The notes: generated by a model not told the origin, from the sequence alone. 64,000 nucleotides of DNA from Eucalyptus grandis (GCF_016545825.1 NC_052619.1:29179803-29243802), one strand, 5' to 3'; positions 47,880-60,003 are shown, counted from the stretch's first letter. Made by a program: numbers and translations.

Positions 47880-48575
47880 GGTAAGACGTAGTTTCAAGGA
47901 TGCAGAGGATCCAACATCGTTGAGGAAGATACTTGAGACTAGAGGTGATATGTTTCTAAGAGTAGACCAAGAGAAATTTGCGGCAATCTTTTTGTGTCAA
48001 GGCTAATTATGACGACAATATTATAATGTGACATATTGTTACTAAAATATGGTATGATAGAGAAACAATTTATGAGCCTTACGGCCAGAAAATAACGAAA
48101 TGGATATTAACAAGATCCTTTCTGACTACATATTATATCTTTTACTTAATCAGCCTAATGTGGTATCTGCTGTGACGGACATTGTCAAATGAAATCAGTT
48201 GAGGCGTTGCTCGAGCTAGAGGTCCTCATCAATGAAGTTTCAAACAAAGATGTGAAGAGGCTTTGCAAGACATTGTTTGAGGTTCATTTGGGAACTTTCC
48301 TTTTGAGATCCCTCCTAGCGAGGTGATCAATTTGGCCCTAAAGATGGAGAGCCTTGGGGAAATGAAGTGAAAGGTGATAAGCGAAGTGTGGGTTGAGATG
48401 CTATCATCTGCGATGATTCACATTAAGGGAGAGGTACATGTGCACGTGCTGAGCAAAGGTGGAGAGTATCTTGCCATTGTTTGGTTGTTGATGGCTTATT
48501 TTAGTTGGATCTACAACCTTAAATGGGGCTTGTACGATGAATACCGGGATCACATAATTCATCAGTATCAATGTC
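47880..48575 (+). pseudogene. DUF594-type C-terminal pseudogene, array copy 5
   Basis: The best DUF594 block in the window. It reads RGDMFLRVDQEKFAAIF (about 47950), DDNIIMWHIVTKIWYD (48013), then after frame changes LINEVSNKDVKRLCKTLFEV (48222). An open stretch from 48374 gives MISEVWVEMLSSAMIH and GGEYLAIVWLLMAYFSW, the family's terminal motif. The N-terminal DUF4220 half is absent upstream, where element A and flanks lie. Stops break the frame. Confidence 0.65.
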
Positions 48576-50091
48576 TTCTACACCCACAATCTTCTAGATC
48601 ACAAGCCACCACTAGCGTATTTACTATTCGGTACGGCACTATCAATAGTTACATCGTAATTGACACAAAATTTAATACTACATACAGTTTTATACTTGGG
48701 ATTTATGTTTACATGCAACCTCTATGCTAATAAAATAACGAATGCCCTGTGAGAATGCAGTGAATATTGCAAGACGGATCCGATCAGTTATTCTGGACAA
48801 TAAACATCAAACGAAAACATCTTGAACGTCTCAAATTATATTCTTTCCTTTTGGATAAGCAATGATAAGGGAGGCGTGACAGCATTCACAGAAGAAGATT
48901 CGATGGGTAAATGGGAAGGAACTGCCACTTTTGCTTATTCTTATTTTCTTGCGTTATTGACTGTGCTTCCAGCTTTATTCGATCTTTACTTTATAACGAA
49001 GGAATAAAAGAGGAATTATCCATTAAATAGCCATTCATTCTCAAGTTAGTATATTAATAAACAGTGGTTGAAGTCACTTACGGAGAGTAATTTTCTCTTA
49101 ACCCATCATGAGTACGATACTAATCAGCTAATTAAACCACTATTATTATGCAATATTAAGAGCTCTTCTTGACAAGCAGAGTAGAGCGATTTGAAAAAAG
49201 CGAACACAAGAATGTAATTTACTTCTAAAATCCTTAGTCTCCTTGTGAATGTTTTATCTTAAACTGAATGGATGATATGAGTTGAATTTAAACGAGCTTA
49301 CATATCGCAAACTTAGGAAGCACTCCCTTAAGAAATTGGTTGTCTTTGGCAAGATTTGATGAATCAGGAACCACGAAAGAAATCATGCATGTTGGGGTCA
49401 ATCAATGAGCAAACCCCTTGGTGCCATTTTTGTTGCTGCATGAACTCTATGACATTTTGTCCGAAATTTTTTGAGGCCAAAGTTGGGTCGTAACGCAGGT
49501 AGTTGATGATAAAACTTCAACATGATACAAATCAATAAGTATTATTTATTCATGAGATACTTTTCTTCAGTCATTTAATGCATGAGATACTCCGCTTATA
49601 TTCATTCGTTCGTCATTTTTTATATTTTATTGTAAAGTAAGGAATTATCTTAATTTTTATATTTTGTCCCGACTTTGAGCCGTGTACGAAATCCTGAGTT
49701 TTTTTTTTTTTTTTTTGGGTTAAAAATCAGGCGTGCCCGTTAACCCAAAGCAAATATGGATTTTCTTGGGCGTTGTTTTTGTTGGAGATAATTCTCTAAG
49801 GTTTGACCAAGAAAGAGAAATATGAGAAAAAGCTCACTGGACTCTGCCACTACAGGACAAAACAAGGGGCACACACATTTTATAAATATTTATGTTTATT
49901 TTTGGGGATAGAAAGGTCTTTGTCGGAGAAAGAAACAGAAGGCAAGGGTTTTGCTTATATTCATTAACGGGGACACCCACTTTGATCCCACGGAGGAGTT
50001 TTGAATATGATAGATTTTATGCAGTGAGTTTTTCATCCAATTGAATTGCTTAGTTTCACATTAGGGAGGAACGATAAAATTAAGCAAGAAT
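48576..50091 (+). promoter_or_regulatory. 3' flank of copy 5 and upstream block of copy 6, TATA at 49881
   Basis: The conserved 3' flank (48770-48850) is followed by spacer and the conserved upstream block with TATAAATA at 49881-49888, about 211 bp before the copy 6 start. No gene is seen. Confidence 0.45.
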
Positions 50092-50935
50092 ATGGTATTT
50101 AGCTTCATCTAGAATCTATGGAACAAATGTAACACTTGAAATTTCATCATATTGAGTATATTATTTTAAGTCTTTTTCATTCTGTTTGCACTCCTTAGAA
50201 ATAAAACAAATGAACCATCACATAGTTTTCCCCTTGTAATTGGACTATGTGATGGTTGACTGAATAGCTGCATTTGCAATCAAGCTCATCTCTCATAACT
50301 AAGGCAATTAATTTGCTTGTGCAATCAAAGTCAATGAAGTATTTCGGGTAGTTTAGACTTCATTTCTTTTGTTACAAATTGATGGTCCAAATACCATCAC
50401 AGTCTTCTTTCTAGAGGATAGTTCATTTTGGAGAAGGCACATGCTTAGTCTCATCTTTCAAGCTAGTGCCACAATCCATGCCTTTATGCCTTTATATAGA
50501 TACTCTGAGTGACAAGTTACTGGTGATTCTAACGATTTTGTTATTTCTTATTGGGGTCATAAAAAACACAAAGAGGTTACTCTCACTTCGTCTATTGAGC
50601 TTTCCGAGGGTCAAAGAATCGATGCTCTCACGGCACAAGTTTTTTTAATGCATGTAATAAGTTAGTTAAAGAACTCATTTCGTTCTAGGGGGATTTTGAC
50701 AAAGAAAAAAGCAGAGCTTGCTAATAGTATTGAGGTGAAGCATGTTGACTACTTTTTTCAAATCTTTAAAGTGTTAATCTAAGATCTCATGTTCACATGT
50801 CAATAATGTGAAATGAGATGCGAATATTTTCGCAAAGTTTTTGCAGGAATGCGTTGAGAATGATATCAATTTGACTCCATTTCATGTATGACATGCTCCA
50901 CAGAAAAGCCTTGGCAATAGGGTAGTAGGTGCCCC
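50092..50935 (+). pseudogene. DUF4220-like pseudogene copy 6, 3' truncated
   Basis: The start at 50092 gives MVFSFI, then a stop. Family segments follow with frame changes: a GPNTITVFFLEDSSFW-like tract at about 50385, LIFQASATIHAF at 50451 and ILTILLFLIGVIKNTKRLL at 50535. The second half fades at about 50935, where array flank begins. No DUF594 follows. Confidence 0.6.
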
Positions 50936-51321
50936 AACTATGCTTATGTCTGACGTGGGACATCTGCTAAAGCTTCTTTAAGAATCGACCGAAGAGCAAC
51001 AAGCGTCATATTAAGAGTACAAAGAATACCAAGACTGATGAACTAGGACGACGCGTCCTCACTTGGAGAAAACCCATTATCAATACGGCTCTACATAAAA
51101 AGTGAAATCGAGAAGACATGCAGCACAAGAGACCGAATCTGATGTGCCTTTCCTTTTCAAAAGTGATAATCCTCGGTCCTTCATTTGTCATCGCCATGTC
51201 ATGGATTGTTTGAAATACCTGATATAATATTTTCGTTGTTCACCCATAAAACCCCGTCACTTATGTCGCGCATTTCAATTGGCAGATTTTGCAAAACCTA
51301 GTTAGTGTGAAACTGGAAAAT
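50936..51321. other. Array flank, repeated at 45850-46125 and 53870-54110
   Basis: Non-coding. It contains GGAGAAAACCCATTATCAAT and CGCATTTCAATTGGC, also present at 53900 and 54070. It is cut by a MITE end at 51322. Confidence 0.5.
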
Positions 51322-51925
51322 TGTCCAAAAGTTCTAAACCTATTGCACTTTTGTCAATTGAATCCTAAATCTTTAACTTTGCTAATTAAATCATAACCTT
51401 TTTACTTTTTACCGTTTTAGTCAATCCGGTTAATTTTGGCCAGAAAATGCTGACTTGGACGTCACCGATGCCACGTAGGACTACCGGCATTGATGTGAAC
51501 AATTTTTAATAATATTTTAAACATATTTAAATTTTTTTTTTGAATTTTTTATTTTTATTTTTATATATTCTGTTTTTGCCCTTTTTTTTTTTTTTTTTTT
51601 TTGGCTTTTTCCTTGGTCTTTTCCGATGGCTGGCCACCGGCCACAAGTGATGGCTGGCCACCGGCCATAGCCGGCTAGGCGAGGAGGAGCACCGGCGAGG
51701 GAAGCCCGGGCAAGGCCAACCCTCCCTAGGCTAGGGTGGCCTCGCTAGGCGTTAGCCGAGCAATGGCGAGGCCGCCCTGGCCCCGGCGAGGGCTGGCCTC
51801 GCCAAATCTGGCAAGGGAGCCTCGCCAGGGCTCTCCCTTGCCCAGGCGAGCGTCGGCCTCGCGCTGGCTGACCTTGCTAGATCTGATCTGGGTGAGGCTA
51901 GCCCTCTTAGGGGCTAATTCCTACA
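51322..51925. mobile_element. Element A-type MITE, one arm and GC-rich core
   Basis: The left arm (TGGAAAATTGTCCAAAAGTT... with 'TTGAATCCTAAATCTTTAAC') matches the left arm of 46131-47713 in arrangement. A GC-rich core at 51630-51900 is built on GGCCTCGCC/GGCGAGGC motifs. The right arm is missing and the sequence passes directly into an ACR-gene fragment. Confidence 0.55.
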
Positions 51926-51944
51926 CGCTGTCAAAGAATAACTT

Positions 51945-52146
51945 ATCGCTACTAGACCAAGTGACCAGGTGTTTACAAACCTTATATACAAAATACATGT
52001 CTAAGCACACTCGTCCATAGCATACATTACCTTACATAACAACCTTATTGGTCCAAAGTCGCTGGAGAAACGCTCAAGCTGATACCAGATAAGTCTTCCG
52101 AGCGACGACCTCGGCTTTTCATCCCCAATTCTGCTAATGAGGCCTG
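51945..52146 (-). pseudogene. Duplicated 3' end of the ACR1-like gene
   Basis: It matches 54245-54452: 3' UTR, stop and roughly the last 35 codons, including FGP before the end. The junction at 52146 drops into array spacer in mid-exon. It is a by-product of the unit duplication and cannot encode an ACT domain. Confidence 0.75.
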
Positions 52147-53087
52147 CTGAATTTAAATGTGCTCCTTGTGAATGATCTATCTTTAACTCAACTGATGATA
52201 TGAGTTGAATTTAAATGAGCTTAGATATCGCGAACTTAGGAAGCTCTCTCTTAGGAAATTGGTTGTCATTGGCAGGATTTAATGAAAGAGGAACCACGAA
52301 AGATAAGGCATTCTTTTAAGGAATCTTCGAAGGAGGTTAGGAGTTCTCTGCCTCTTGATATCATGCACGTTGGGATCAATCAATGAACAAACCCCTTGGT
52401 GCTATTTTTGTTGCTCCATGAACTCATGACATTCTTTCCAAAAATTTTAAGGTCAAAGTTGGGTCGAAACTCAGGTAGTTGCGGATGGATAATAGGATGG
52501 ATTTGATGATAAAACTTTGACTTGGTAGAAAGCAATAAGCATTCTCCATTTATGAAATACTTTTCTTAGTAATTTAATATATAAGATATATTGTTTGTGT
52601 TCATTAGTTGCCACTGTTTACATTTTATTGTAAAGTAAGAAATCATCTCATGTATTAAATTGTGTCTCGGTTTTGAGTCGCGTACAAAATCTTAGAGGAT
52701 TTTTTTTTTGGTTTGTTCAAACCAGATGTGCCCATTAATCCAAAGTAAATATGGATTTTCTTGGGCCTTGTTCTCGTTGGAGATAATTCTCCAAGGTTTG
52801 ACCAAGAAAGAGAGAGATGAGAAAAAGCTCCACCGTACTTTGTCACTACAGGACAAAGCAAGGGGCACACATATTTTATAAATATTTGTGTTTATTTCTG
52901 GAGTTGAAGAAGTCTTTGTCGGAAAAAAGAAACAAAAGGCAAGGGCTTTGCTTTTATACATGCACAGGACGCCCTCTCTGATCGCGCGGAGGGGTTTTGA
53001 ACGCGGTAAATTTTAGGCCATTGACTATTACATCCAATTAAGTTGTTTAATTCCATATTGGAGAGAAGTGATAAAATTTAAGCAAAA
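52147..53087 (+). promoter_or_regulatory. Spacer and upstream block of copy 7, TATA at 52877
   Basis: It begins with the conserved 3'-flank sequence into which copia element 1 inserted in copy 1. The conserved upstream block follows, with TATAAATA at 52877-52884. No gene is seen. Confidence 0.5.
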
Positions 53088-53860
53088 ACATAGTGTTTAG
53101 TTTCATTTGGGATCAGTCAAATATATTAAACATTCGAAGTTTCGTTATATTGAGCCTTTTACTTTAGGTCTTTCTCATTTTTGCACCCATTAAAAAGAAA
53201 ATGAATGACCCACCACATAATTTTCCTCTTGTAGTTGGCCTATTTGTTGGTTAACTAGATAGCTATGTTCGCGATTCAGCTCACCTCTCATAATTAAGGC
53301 AATTCATTTGCTTGTGCGGTCGAAATAGATGGAGCACTTCAGGCATTTTGAGCTTCATATCTCTTGTTACACCTTGGCGGTGTAGACACATCATTGCCTT
53401 CTCTCTAGAGGACAGTTTAGTATGGAGAAGGCACATCCTCAGTCTCATCTTCCAAGTCAACGCTGTCATCCATGTCTTTATGCAGATATTTTCTAGAGAC
53501 AAGTCGCTAGTGATCCCAACAATATTAATATTTCTTGTTGAGATCATAAAAAAGCAGTAAGGTTACTCTCACTTCATCTATCGAGCCTCTGATGCTTAGG
53601 GAATCAATGTTCTCACGGCACAAGTCTTTTGATACATATAATAAGTTAGTTAAAGAACTCAACGTTCTAGACAATTATGATGAAGAAAAAACAGAGGTTG
53701 CCAAGAGTATTGTGGTGAAGCATGCTTACTACTTTCTTCAGATTTTAAAATATTCACCTGAGATCTCATGTCTACATGTCAACAATGTGAAATAAGACAT
53801 GAATATTTCTGCAAAGTTTTTCGCGATGGGAGTGTTGATATCCGATCAACTCCGTTTCAT
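53088..53860 (+). pseudogene. DUF4220-like pseudogene copy 7, truncated
   Basis: The expected start codon is ATA at 53088. Family segments include LNVLDNYDEEKTEVAKSIVV (from about 53660, in an open frame 53592-53795), LIFQVNAVIHVFMQIFSRDK and ILIFLVEIIKK (53312-53560 region). The end at about 53860 is abrupt, and no DUF594 follows. Confidence 0.6.
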
Positions 53861-54336
53861 CCAACTGCACTAGTAAGAGTACCAAGAAAAAAGAATTTGG
53901 AGAAAACCCATTATCAATGCGACTCTACGTAACAAGTGATAATCGTCAGTCACTTTCTCATTAGTCATGCTACACCATCGATAGTTTGAAACATATCATC
54001 GCAGTCACCCAATATAATCCTTTCGCTATCGAGCCGCGAAACCCCGGCGCTACACGATTACTTACGTCGTGCATTTCAATTGGCGAATTTCACGAAACAT
54101 TGTCGGCACGAAACTCTTATATTTCAACGCTACGAGTAAGTTGTGGGACTGCAAAGACCAGCAGAAACTTGCACAGGAGAACTTGAACTGGAGTAGACTA
54201 ATTTCATTAACATTTTACAGATCTGGAGACGGAAGCTACTCTCGTCGCTACGTTGACTAAGTCACAAGGTGCTTACTAGCCTTATTTACAATACACATGT
54301 CCAAGCACACTCGTCTATGGCAAACGTTACCTTGCA
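53861..54336. other. Junction between array and ACR1-like gene, including its 3' UTR
   Basis: Array flank to about 54240, then the 3' UTR of the convergent ACR1-like gene. Nothing else is seen. Confidence 0.5.
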
Positions 54337-57300
54337 TCATAACTTTATCGGTCCGAAATTGCTGGAGAAACGCTCGAGCTGAGACCAGATAAGGCTTCCG
54401 AGCGACAACCTCGGCTTCTCGTCCCCGTTTCTGCCAATAAGGCCTGCCGACAGAGCCGACAATGGGCCCTGCGGAGTACTCGCTCCCGAGGACTTGTTCA
54501 CGATCAGGACTGATCCCCCGATCTCTTTCCTCACCCGTTCCACCGTGCTCAGGCTCACATCGTTCCCGGAAGCTTCAGTCACGTAGAACGAACCGATGGC
54601 CCGCTCTCCACGGATCCCTACGTCGGCCCTCATTATTGATAGGCCGTTCTCGCGGAACACCCTGGTCACGTCCGAGAGCAGGCCCGGCGGTTTTGGGTGC
54701 TCACTTCTAACCTCAATCCCTGCAAAAGTAAGGGAACGATAAATCAGGATTCAATCCCCACGAGACATATATGAGAAAGAAGGTTGCTTTGGGGACATAC
54801 ATGCGACGCTCTGCGCTCGACTGCGGCCAGAAGGCATTGAGTGAGTTTGCGCTGCTCAGTCTCAGAATCCAGGGTGCAGCCGTCCCGATGCCTTATGAAA
54901 TACTCCTGGACGACACCCGCAAAGCGTACAAATCCTTTTGTTAGCCAAAACTGTCGAAGGCACGTCCTCATACAATCCTTTTGATGGTATCGTTTCAAAT
55001 AATTCGCATCGCATGTTACTTTTCTCTGCCCAATAGCTTAAACATTCGACGCTAACTCATTAAACATTAACACAGCGGCAAGCCCACAATATTTTCTAGC
55101 GTCAAATACCATCCAATCTTCTGCGACGTGCATATAAATCTTAGGGACATTATCCCGTTTGAACATGGCAAACTGAGCATTCGAGAATTTCACGATTCGC
55201 ATCAAACTGGGTAAAAATTGAAGTATACTCAATATATACTTTTAGCATAAAATACCTGGTTAGCCAAAGCGCCCTCCGAGCTAACAGAAGCATGGAACAC
55301 AACATACTGCATGTCCGTCAGGACGCACACGGTGTCGAACAACAGCTTCGGCCTGTCCCTGCTCCGGACGTTCACCACCGAGTACCCTTTGTCTTTCCAG
55401 CTCTCGATTGACACGTGGGCCCCCTCGCACCCCTTCCTATGCTCGTATCCCCTCGGCTGCCGCCGTCCCCGCAGCAGCTGTGCCCGCAGCAGCGGCACTG
55501 CTCATAGTCCATGTCGGCAAACATCAGCTGGTGGAGCCGCCGCTCGGCATGCGTCTGCCCGGCCATGGGGCCAGTCAGCCTCACGCTCCTCCTCTCCCCC
55601 TTGGCGTGGTGGGCCTCGACCACGTTCTCCAGCTGCTCCTCTATCTGGGCCAGGCGCCTCAGGTCCGTAATGGGTCCGCTCCTCACCCCGTCCTCCACAT
55701 AGAATATGCATGCAGCCCGATCGTGGTGGGTCCATGCCACGGCTGAGGCGATGTGGCATGCCAGCTCGGCCAGGACGGCCGACATTTCTGAGAGCAAGCC
55801 CGGTCGGTCCGTCCCCGTCATCTCCAGCACCGTGTGCTCGGAGGACATGTGGCGAGGTCCAAAATGCTTCCTTTGCGATGATCCTTGTATTTCTTTGGTG
55901 AGACCCGCTCGCCTTGTCGCACACAAAGCCTGCCAAATGATGCATAGGATCACGCTATATCCACTCCACTAAACATCAAAAACAAGTACAAAACATTTCT
56001 AACCTCAAACTTGTGCAAAAACAATTCAGTGAAAATGAATTCTACCATAAGTTGAATCGTTGCCATAGATGAGAAGATGATATATCACACTTTACTAAGG
56101 TCAACATAACAAACACATTATTCCCTAAATATATTTCTCTAAAGAACTTATGTTATATATGTGGCCAAGAGCAAATAAAGATTATGATATATATATTTAT
56201 TATATAATATATAAGTATATATTACCTGTTCAATGTAATGAATGAGGCTCTCGTCGACGAGCTTGTTCCCGAGCTGGTCCGTCACGTGGAACACTGCAAG
56301 CCATGCAAATCATAAAAGGTGAGCTTCTCCAATCGAACATCTAAATCGATGAATTTTTTTTTTTTTTTAATGTCGGGCACAGCTAATAAATTTAATAATA
56401 TATATGGATCTATTTATTGGAGGTGATGACGTAACAAATAGATGGTGATAGGGTGTTACGGACCGTCCATGAACCACCCGCCGTCCGAGGAGATGTATGA
56501 CTTGGAGATGACAAGGTCGAGATCTGTCAGGACCTGGACCATCTCCAGCAGGATCCCGTGCTTGTTCGCGCTATCGACCTGCATGTTCCCCCCCAGAAAG
56601 AAACCAAAATTAATTACAATACCAACAAAAAAATAATTGAAAGGTCCATCTTTTTACACGTCATATGAATGTATATATAGTGCAAAATATCACGGTAAAA
56701 TTATTAATTCTCAAGTGGGAATCTCATGGTTCATCGACTATAGACGAGGAGTTCAATTGGAATCTTGTTAAGTAATTAATTAACAACGTTAATGGAGGAA
56801 CAACAACAAGAAGATTACCGTGGCCGCACCCACGAATCTTTCGATTAAAAAATTAATTAGTTTAATCCGCGGGACTAATCCGCAAATGGTGGGCAATGTC
56901 GCGGTATCTTCCTCAGTCGTTTTCACATCTATGGGCAGGACCTTTCACCCAGCAGAACCCCCTTTTGGATCTTGCAGGATTGAATTAAAAAATAATTTTA
57001 TGTAAAGGACACTATCTCGTCATCCACCAGCAAGGATTTAATTTTATAATCGCTACTCTTTCGCAGAAAAAGTTATACAGAAAAATAATAAAAAGATAGA
57101 AAGAAACAGAAATATATTTTGTCAATCTGACCTTCACAAGAGTGCAGTCTCGGCAGGTCTCGTTGTCGATGCAAACCCTGCGGGAAGGGAAAAAGAAGAA
57201 GAAGATAAAACACACCTTCAAACAAGCCAATCTTTTCGATAATCAAGGTTAACAAATAAACCCATTTTTTCGATAATCAAATTCAGCAAACAAACGATGA

Positions 57301-57416
57301 ATTTAAATAAATTATAAGACGATAGATTAGAGCATGGATTACTTGGTGGGATAAATCCTTTCGATGAAGGAATCGTAGTCGGGATCGATGTAGGGTTGAT
57401 AAGCAGCGACCTCCAT
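54337..57416 (-). CDS. ACR1: ACT-domain-repeat protein, ACR1-like; seven coding exons
   Basis: Coding exons on the - strand: 57416-57343, 57177-57132, 56578-56464, 56293-56226, 55929-55256, 54905-54801, 54719-54337. All have GT-AG borders, and the stop is TGA at 54339-54337. The protein would be about 488 residues. It starts [20 protein letters not shown] and carries four ACT domains. The first is [18 protein letters not shown] to [15 protein letters not shown] (exons 2-4). The second is [20 protein letters not shown] (exon 5). The third is [19 protein letters not shown] (exons 5-6). The fourth is [16 protein letters not shown] (exon 7). The start, linker and [12 protein letters not shown] end fit ACR1 better than other members. 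ACR proteins are thought to be amino-acid-sensing regulators; ACR1's ligand is not known. Exons 5 (674 nt) and 7 (383 nt) are each one base short of a whole number of codons, so as written the frame breaks near 55440-55500 and at about 54688. Confidence 0.85.
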
Positions 57417-58485
57417 TTTTTTCTGTTCAATTACATGGAAATTATTGGGCCACAGCCTGCAGGTACATTGAACAGGAACTTGAATTAGCATAATTAACAT
57501 CATCTTAATAATAAAAAAATAAAATAAAATAATATATATAAACTTGCAAATGCGCAAGCGATGTGTAGCGTTTGTCTAAAGTTCCAGATTAGATTGGCGC
57601 CAGAAAGGGAAAATAAAGTCCGGGTCAAGCATATCCAACCAAGATATCGCTATCAAATTAGGCTTGCACAGCTTCTTGTGATTAACGAAGACGAGCCATG
57701 TTTTTCAAGGAAAGCGCCGACCCAGTTCTAAATAAATAATATCTGGGAAGACCAATTCGATCTCTTTCGGAGATCAAACAAAAATAGAGAAAAAAAAAGC
57801 CATGGAAAAGAAATAAAGAAAAAAAAAGAAAAAGAAAACCAAAAATTCATCGGAAAATTTACGCAAGAGGCCTAAACCTAAAGCTTCAACGAGTTCGCCG
57901 GAAAACTAGTTCCGGAAATCGACCCCGGAGGCACTGCTCAGCAATCGAAAACCAAATACGAATCGCAGAACGCGACACCAATCATGTTCTCCAGGCTCGA
58001 ATCTGTGTTTACCATTTAGGCAGGATAGCGCCGCCCATTATTCTTTGAAGAACTAGTTTTTAGCACCCTCTCATTTCCTCCGAAATCCCAGAACGAAAAG
58101 CAACCTTTCCCACGAAATCCACCGTGCGAAATCATGATTCGCACATCAGAGGCACGAGAAAAGCAAAACCCTTAAAATCGTAGGACCGACGTCGCACCTG
58201 ACAGAAGAAGTCGGAAAGCTCGAAGGTGGTCCGAAACGGGCACGGGCCGGTGTCTTTCGCGGTGCTCCCCTCGGCTTTCGGCACGTCCCCGCCCCCGCAG
58301 CATCAATTCCCCGATCCGGCACGCGACGAACGGCGGCGGCAAGAGCAGCAGGGGAAGCGGGAGGAGCGAGCCTGGCGGCGGCGGTGGTGCGACACGAGCT
58401 CTTCGCGCAGCGCCGAGACAACCCGAACCCAGCTCGCGCTCATCGCGTTTCTTCTCCACAACCCGAAAGAAACGAGCCCGGACGA
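57417..58485 (-). other. 5' UTR of ACR1-like gene with a leader intron (inferred)
   Basis: On the - strand a donor-like CAG/GTGCGA at 58196 and an acceptor-like CCTGCAG near 57460 could frame a leader intron of about 735 bp. The first non-coding exon would run from about 58485 to 58196. It is inferred from splice-like sequence only. Confidence 0.4.
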
Positions 58486-58508
58486 CAGATCTTAAATACT
58501 GCCGTCCG

Positions 58509-58519
58509 CTTATATATAC
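58509..58519 (-). promoter_or_regulatory. TATA box of ACR1-like gene
   Basis: On the - strand this reads ATATATAAGCG within CGTATATATAAGC, about 1.1 kb before the ATG and next to a GC-rich leader. The transcription start would lie near 58480. Confidence 0.55.
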
Positions 58520-58735
58520 GAGAAGGGGGACCACGGAAAGGTGGGGGCGTGACGCTTTTGCTGCGTAATCTCTCTCTTCGATTGGCTTTTTAAGGGCGTT
58601 TACAACGTGGGTCGCACAGAGGGAGGGAGGGAGGGAGGGAGGACGAGATTTTAGGGTTTTCTCGATCCCGCTGCCACGTAAGGCGGGGGGCGACACGTGG
58701 CGAGAGACAGCGCGAGTACACGCTGTCCGCCGTGC
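58520..58735. other. Upstream region of ACR1-like gene with GGGA repeat
   Basis: It includes a (GGGA)n run at 58620-58642 and CACGTGG at about 58694. No gene is seen. Confidence 0.35.
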
Positions 58736-59515
58736 TGCCGCGGCGGCTCGCATGCTGGAGATCTGCAGGACGCGTGTGGGATACGGGACAGGGGGGATCT
58801 TCTTCTTGTGTGGTCGTGAAGGAACACCCCTTTTCGTGGAGATTTTAAGGAGGCTTCAAGGGCTTTTCTTTCCAAGCGGGGAAAAATGTTTCCTCCTTTT
58901 TGCTTTCCTTGATTTTGGGGAGCCGCGGTTTGGACCTTTTTACCAAGTCAAATTCGTGACATGGAAGATAGATCCGACGGGAGGGTTCTTGGGAGTGGGG
59001 ATAGACATGGGCAGACTTGATAAGTCTTAACAAAACTAATTAGGATCTGACGACAGTTCATATTACTCTAATTTAGGAATCTAATTATTTTTGAAAAAGA
59101 ATTCTAAATAAAAATTTTAAACGTCTTCATTTGATCAAAATAGGGCTTAAAATTGATTTTATTTTAAATGAGTTTGAAAAGATATAACAATTTCAAATAA
59201 GGGTCTACGATATTGTCAATTTGGCTTAAATAATTTTAATTAATAATATTTTCATCCAAAGACAATAACTTTTCTTCATCTCCTCTGTTCAACTTCTTAT
59301 TTGATGCATGCTTGATTTCAACGATCTTCAATGACGACATCTTGCTCAACTATGAGGTTTTTGAGGTTGTTTCAATGAATATTATCAGTTTTTCTTCAAA
59401 CTCGAAGAACGATTCCATTTGAAAAGCTCATCAATGAGCTTGAATTTGCTAACATTATAAGGATTAGGTGAAGCTTCTGAGCTTTCGTCTCAAAACTGAA
59501 GCTCTCGCTCTGGTT

Positions 59516-59782
59516 CTACTCGAAGGCAATCGAGCTGACGTCGAACTCAAACGGATCTTCATTTGGGAGGCAATCGAAGTCGGAGAAGAAGATGGAGGAG
59601 AGACCCTTGGAGTGAGAGGGTTCGATTGCAGGTTCCACAGTGATGGAGTAGGAGGATGGGGTGGCGGCCGCAATGGTGATATGAGCTTGTAAGGTGGCTC
59701 CGATTAGGGAGAATTTGCCGAGGAGGTGTTGCTTGATGAGCTGAAGCCTTGTGGACACTTCAATGCTCAATGATGTCGCCAT
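59516..59782 (-). pseudogene. ERF-like N-terminal fragment, copy 1
   Basis: The open frame starting at 59782 reads MATSLSIEVSTRLQLIKQHL, then a Ser/Pro-rich part and SIFFSDFDCLPNEDPFEFDV, and stops after 88 residues. The 'LIKQHLL' start with a later acidic 'F-x-F' tract resembles the N termini of group IX ERF transcription factors. No AP2 DNA-binding domain follows on this strand. It is a fragment, or not an ERF at all. Confidence 0.35.
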
Positions 59783-59828
59783 TCTTTAAGGAGCTTGGGT
59801 AGATTAAGCTTTGAGTGAGTGGATTAGA

Positions 59829-60003
59829 GAGATTTGGAACCAAGTCTGCAATGGCATCTGAGTCATCTTGCCCTACAGCTCAGTGCACCTTTGCTCCGCC
59901 TCCGGCCTCAACGCCTCCTAGGCCCTCGTCATCTTCACCTTGACAAGCTTGAACCTCAGCATCGACTCAGAGAATTGGCCGAAGCTCGTTGCCATGCCGG
60001 TCC
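59829..60003 (-). other. Segment repeated at the window's end (63843-64000)
   Basis: About 160 bp nearly identical to 63843-64000. On the - strand it reads FGQFSESMLRFKLVKVKMTR and, after a stop, EALRPEAEQRCTEL, a helical charged peptide I do not recognise. Confidence 0.5.

Noticed and set aside
55311..55972. Open frames on the + strand opposite the ACR gene
   Set aside because: Shadow frames of a GC-rich exon on the other strand.
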